Assembly (NCBI GenBank): GCA_900660155.1
Contig: CABFPE010000010.1
Location: forward strand, 1,460,067 to 1,524,066
Length of the DNA: 64,000 bases
Source: Hofstenia miamia
Taxonomy: Eukaryota > Xenacoelomorpha > Acoela > Hofsteniidae
Direction: 5' to 3'
Of the stretch, positions 62,131 through 64,000 are shown one piece after another. Positions within the stretch are counted from its first letter, which is position 1. Each line of letters begins with the position of its first letter. The notes beneath the pieces were generated by a model that saw only the letters and a list, made by a program, of their open reading frames with translations, searched no databases and was not told where the DNA came from. The translations under genes and the position numbers were made by a program.

Positions 62131-63395
62131 CTTAATTCTCACAGCTTCATGCTGGTATTCTTTTGGTACTGCTATGTCCACCACTATTCCCAATCTTTTC
62201 TCTTTGTCTACTACTACTATGTCTGGCCTCCGTGCTTCTATCACCTTGCTTGTCTGTATGTTGAAGTCCGCAGTATCGTAACCTTCTCATTTTCTATGAC
62301 GCCCTGTGGCTTGTGATAATACCACTTGTCTCCTGCTTCTAACCCATGCTGCCTGCTCAAACTCCAGTGTACCATTCTTCCAACCTGAACTTATACTCAT
62401 TCTGTGCCAACTTCTCACACCCTGCTATCAGATGATCGACTGTCTCCTCTTCTTTCTTACATGAGCCTTCACTTACTTCTACCCCACTGATCGTCCGTAA
62501 ACCATCCCCATCCACACACTTGCCTCTAGTCATTGTCACTGCTGCACACTTTCCTAATCCAAACTCCAACCCTGAATCTCAGCTTACCTTCTGCAATGTC
62601 TGCACTTGCTTCTGCAACATCATTCTTGAACTAGCATACATCTTCAGGTCGTACATGTACCATGGGTGACTTACTGCTCTACCATTCATCTCCAGCTTAT
62701 ACCATATGCCTGTCTCTTTTAACAAAAAGTAGTGGTGCTAAGCTGTCTCTCTGGAATATGCCTCGCCTAAACCTCAACCTGTGCTCGTCTATCCATGGCA
62801 TTGCTAAGTTTGTCTTCTTTCTTCTACAATTCTCCACCACTGCCTGGTCTATTAACACTTCTCGTCTTTGTCCTGCATCCCTTTTATTCCTTGCTTATTT
62901 TTGCTTTATTGATTGCCTCACTACCTTTCTTCTGTATCAGAAGTGTCCTTCCCACTGCCATCCACTCTGGCCACCCACTCACCACACACTCCTCCAATGT
63001 TACTGCTGGTATCTCATAAACACTTGTGAACTTCTTCAGCCAATACCCATGTACCTCATCTCTGCCTGACGCCTTCCAGTTCTTCATCTTCTTTAGAGCC
63101 TTCTTCAGCCTTCCAGTTGTGATTGCTTCTTCTTCTTGGCTGAATTCCTTCTGAATCTGTTCGCTCTCACTTCCCCAAATATTCTCCCAGAACCTTACTG
63201 CGTCCTCACCTGCGCTAGCTGTAGCCTTTTCTCCTGCATCTAGTTCTTTGTAGAATCTTCCTGCTTGGGTCTCAAACTTCATATTGTCTCTTGCCTCCTT
63301 TGCCCTTGCCCTATATTTTCTCAGTTTCTCAGCTTCTGCAACTAATCTCTGCTTAAGCTCTTCTCTTGCAGTTGATAAGTTGTAGTTGAATATTA
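62109..63395 (-). mobile_element. R4/Dong-like early-branching LINE, internally deleted, with (TAA)-type tail
   Basis: Minus strand: LVAEAEKLRKYRARAKEARD, DAVRFWENIWGSE, RLKKALKKMKNWKASGRDEV, HGYWLKKFTS and PEWMAVGRTLLIQKKG (linker and RT start). A deletion follows, then RRGIFQRDSLAPLLF (motif B), YMYDLKMYA (motif C, one catalytic Asp changed) and MEFGLGKCAAVTMTRGK. A second deletion leads to the zinc-type box EETVDHLIAGCEKLAQNEYK, and then VIEARRPDIVVVDKE-x-RLGIVVDIAVP, a PD-(D/E)XK nuclease. The element ends in (AAT)7. RT plus C-terminal nuclease and a TAA-repeat tail fit R4/Dong. Inactive. Confidence 0.75.
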
Positions 63396-64000
63396 ATTCT
63401 TAAAACCACTTCTTGGAAGTTTATAGTTGATTTATATCAATTTTCTATACAAGGATTCTATATATCTATGTATATGTACTTCGTGTAAAACTAACCTACA
63501 TGTAAATTTATTGGCGAAATTATAAAATTTTATAATATTTCACTAAGCCACATAAAATTAATGGTCTTCATCCACCTTAAAGTGTTCAATTTTACAGTAA
63601 TATTCTGTTACTTGCATTCATTGATAAAATTATTGTACTTAGGCAAACTCATTAAAAAATGTCTTTTTTCTAAGAAGAAAATATCTGAAACTTTTATGAA
63701 AATAATCAAGGAATTTCATCTTGAAATACGACAATTGAGTGATTAATCTCCTGACGTAGTAATTTCGAAATTTCATTTTAATATCAAAAAGAACATTTTT
63801 AGTATAATATATAAGAAACTAATATCTAGAAAATAATTATTTCGAAAAAAATACCTTTTAATGATGCACCAAACGCAAAGTCATTTCTTTGTGATTGTGG
63901 CAGTGCAAGATTTTACCAATAGTGTATAAATTTCATGATTACAATCTCCCAAAGCAAGAACGCAATTTCATTTATGCAAATCATTTATTTAAATGCAACG
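63396..64000. other. No gene seen
   Basis: AT-rich. A 61-codon ORF at 63561-63746 is Leu/Phe/Lys-rich and typical of chance ORFs in such sequence. Confidence 0.45.

Noticed and set aside
62662-63069. 135-codon plus-strand ORF
   Set aside because: Antisense of the R4/Dong-like LINE; the RT and nuclease motifs lie on the minus strand.
1-64000. CRISPR arrays, operons, bacterial promoters, tRNA or rRNA genes
   Set aside because: No regular spacer-repeat array, no T-loop/anticodon pattern and no rRNA core sequences were found by eye. The window is eukaryotic nuclear DNA.

Overview
The window looks like AT-rich nuclear DNA of an invertebrate animal. The host genes have spliced exons with canonical GT-AG borders and very short introns (49 bp and about 97 bp). 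There are many (TA)n tracts and a mixture of animal-type transposable elements. Nothing looks bacterial, organellar or viral-genomic. Codon use fits the standard code. I cannot fix the phylum from the sequence.

Host genes are sparse. The only one I can name is the 3' half of a glutamine synthetase gene at the left edge (439-958, two exons). A second real-looking gene end lies at 23155-23515 (two exons, coiled-coil-like, unrecognised). A 90-residue single-pass membrane protein lies at 49541-49813. Weaker exon candidates are at 2049-2228, 25015-25227, 27728-28017 and 28801-28853. The long stretches 23.5-29.7, 34.7-49.5 and 61-62 kb hold almost nothing recognisable.

Most of the rest is transposon debris. 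From left to right: a palindromic short repeat (2.6 and 4.1 kb); a probable hAT-type MITE (3.0-3.9 kb) and a foldback element (4.7-5.0 kb); a nearly contiguous CR1/L2-like LINE on the minus strand (5.7-8.2 kb); a second LINE on the plus strand (8.5-12.0 kb), partly duplicated around a single N; a conserved repeat-associated protein fragment (12.1-12.5 kb); an RT element with a restriction-endonuclease-like C-terminus (12.5-14.3 kb), split by a hAT MITE with a perfect 8-bp target duplication; a LINE endonuclease piece (15.1-16.1 kb); broken Penelope-like elements with hammerhead-like motifs (16.5-20 kb), invaded by MITEs; LINE pieces (21.2-22.2, 30.1-30.6, 51.3-52.1 kb); a second hAT MITE family (36.3 kb, relic at 41.1 kb); and a dense nest at 54.8-63.4 kb holding two R4/Dong-like relics, two other LINEs and a decayed Ty3/gypsy fossil.

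Two large direct duplications (859 bp and 959 bp, each with one mismatch noticed by eye) abut the only two N characters. They are best read as unmerged contig or haplotype ends, not biology. I found no convincing new multi-gene system. The most useful observations are the four MITEs with target-site duplications, the Penelope/hammerhead locus, the RT-endonuclease element and the assembly artefacts.
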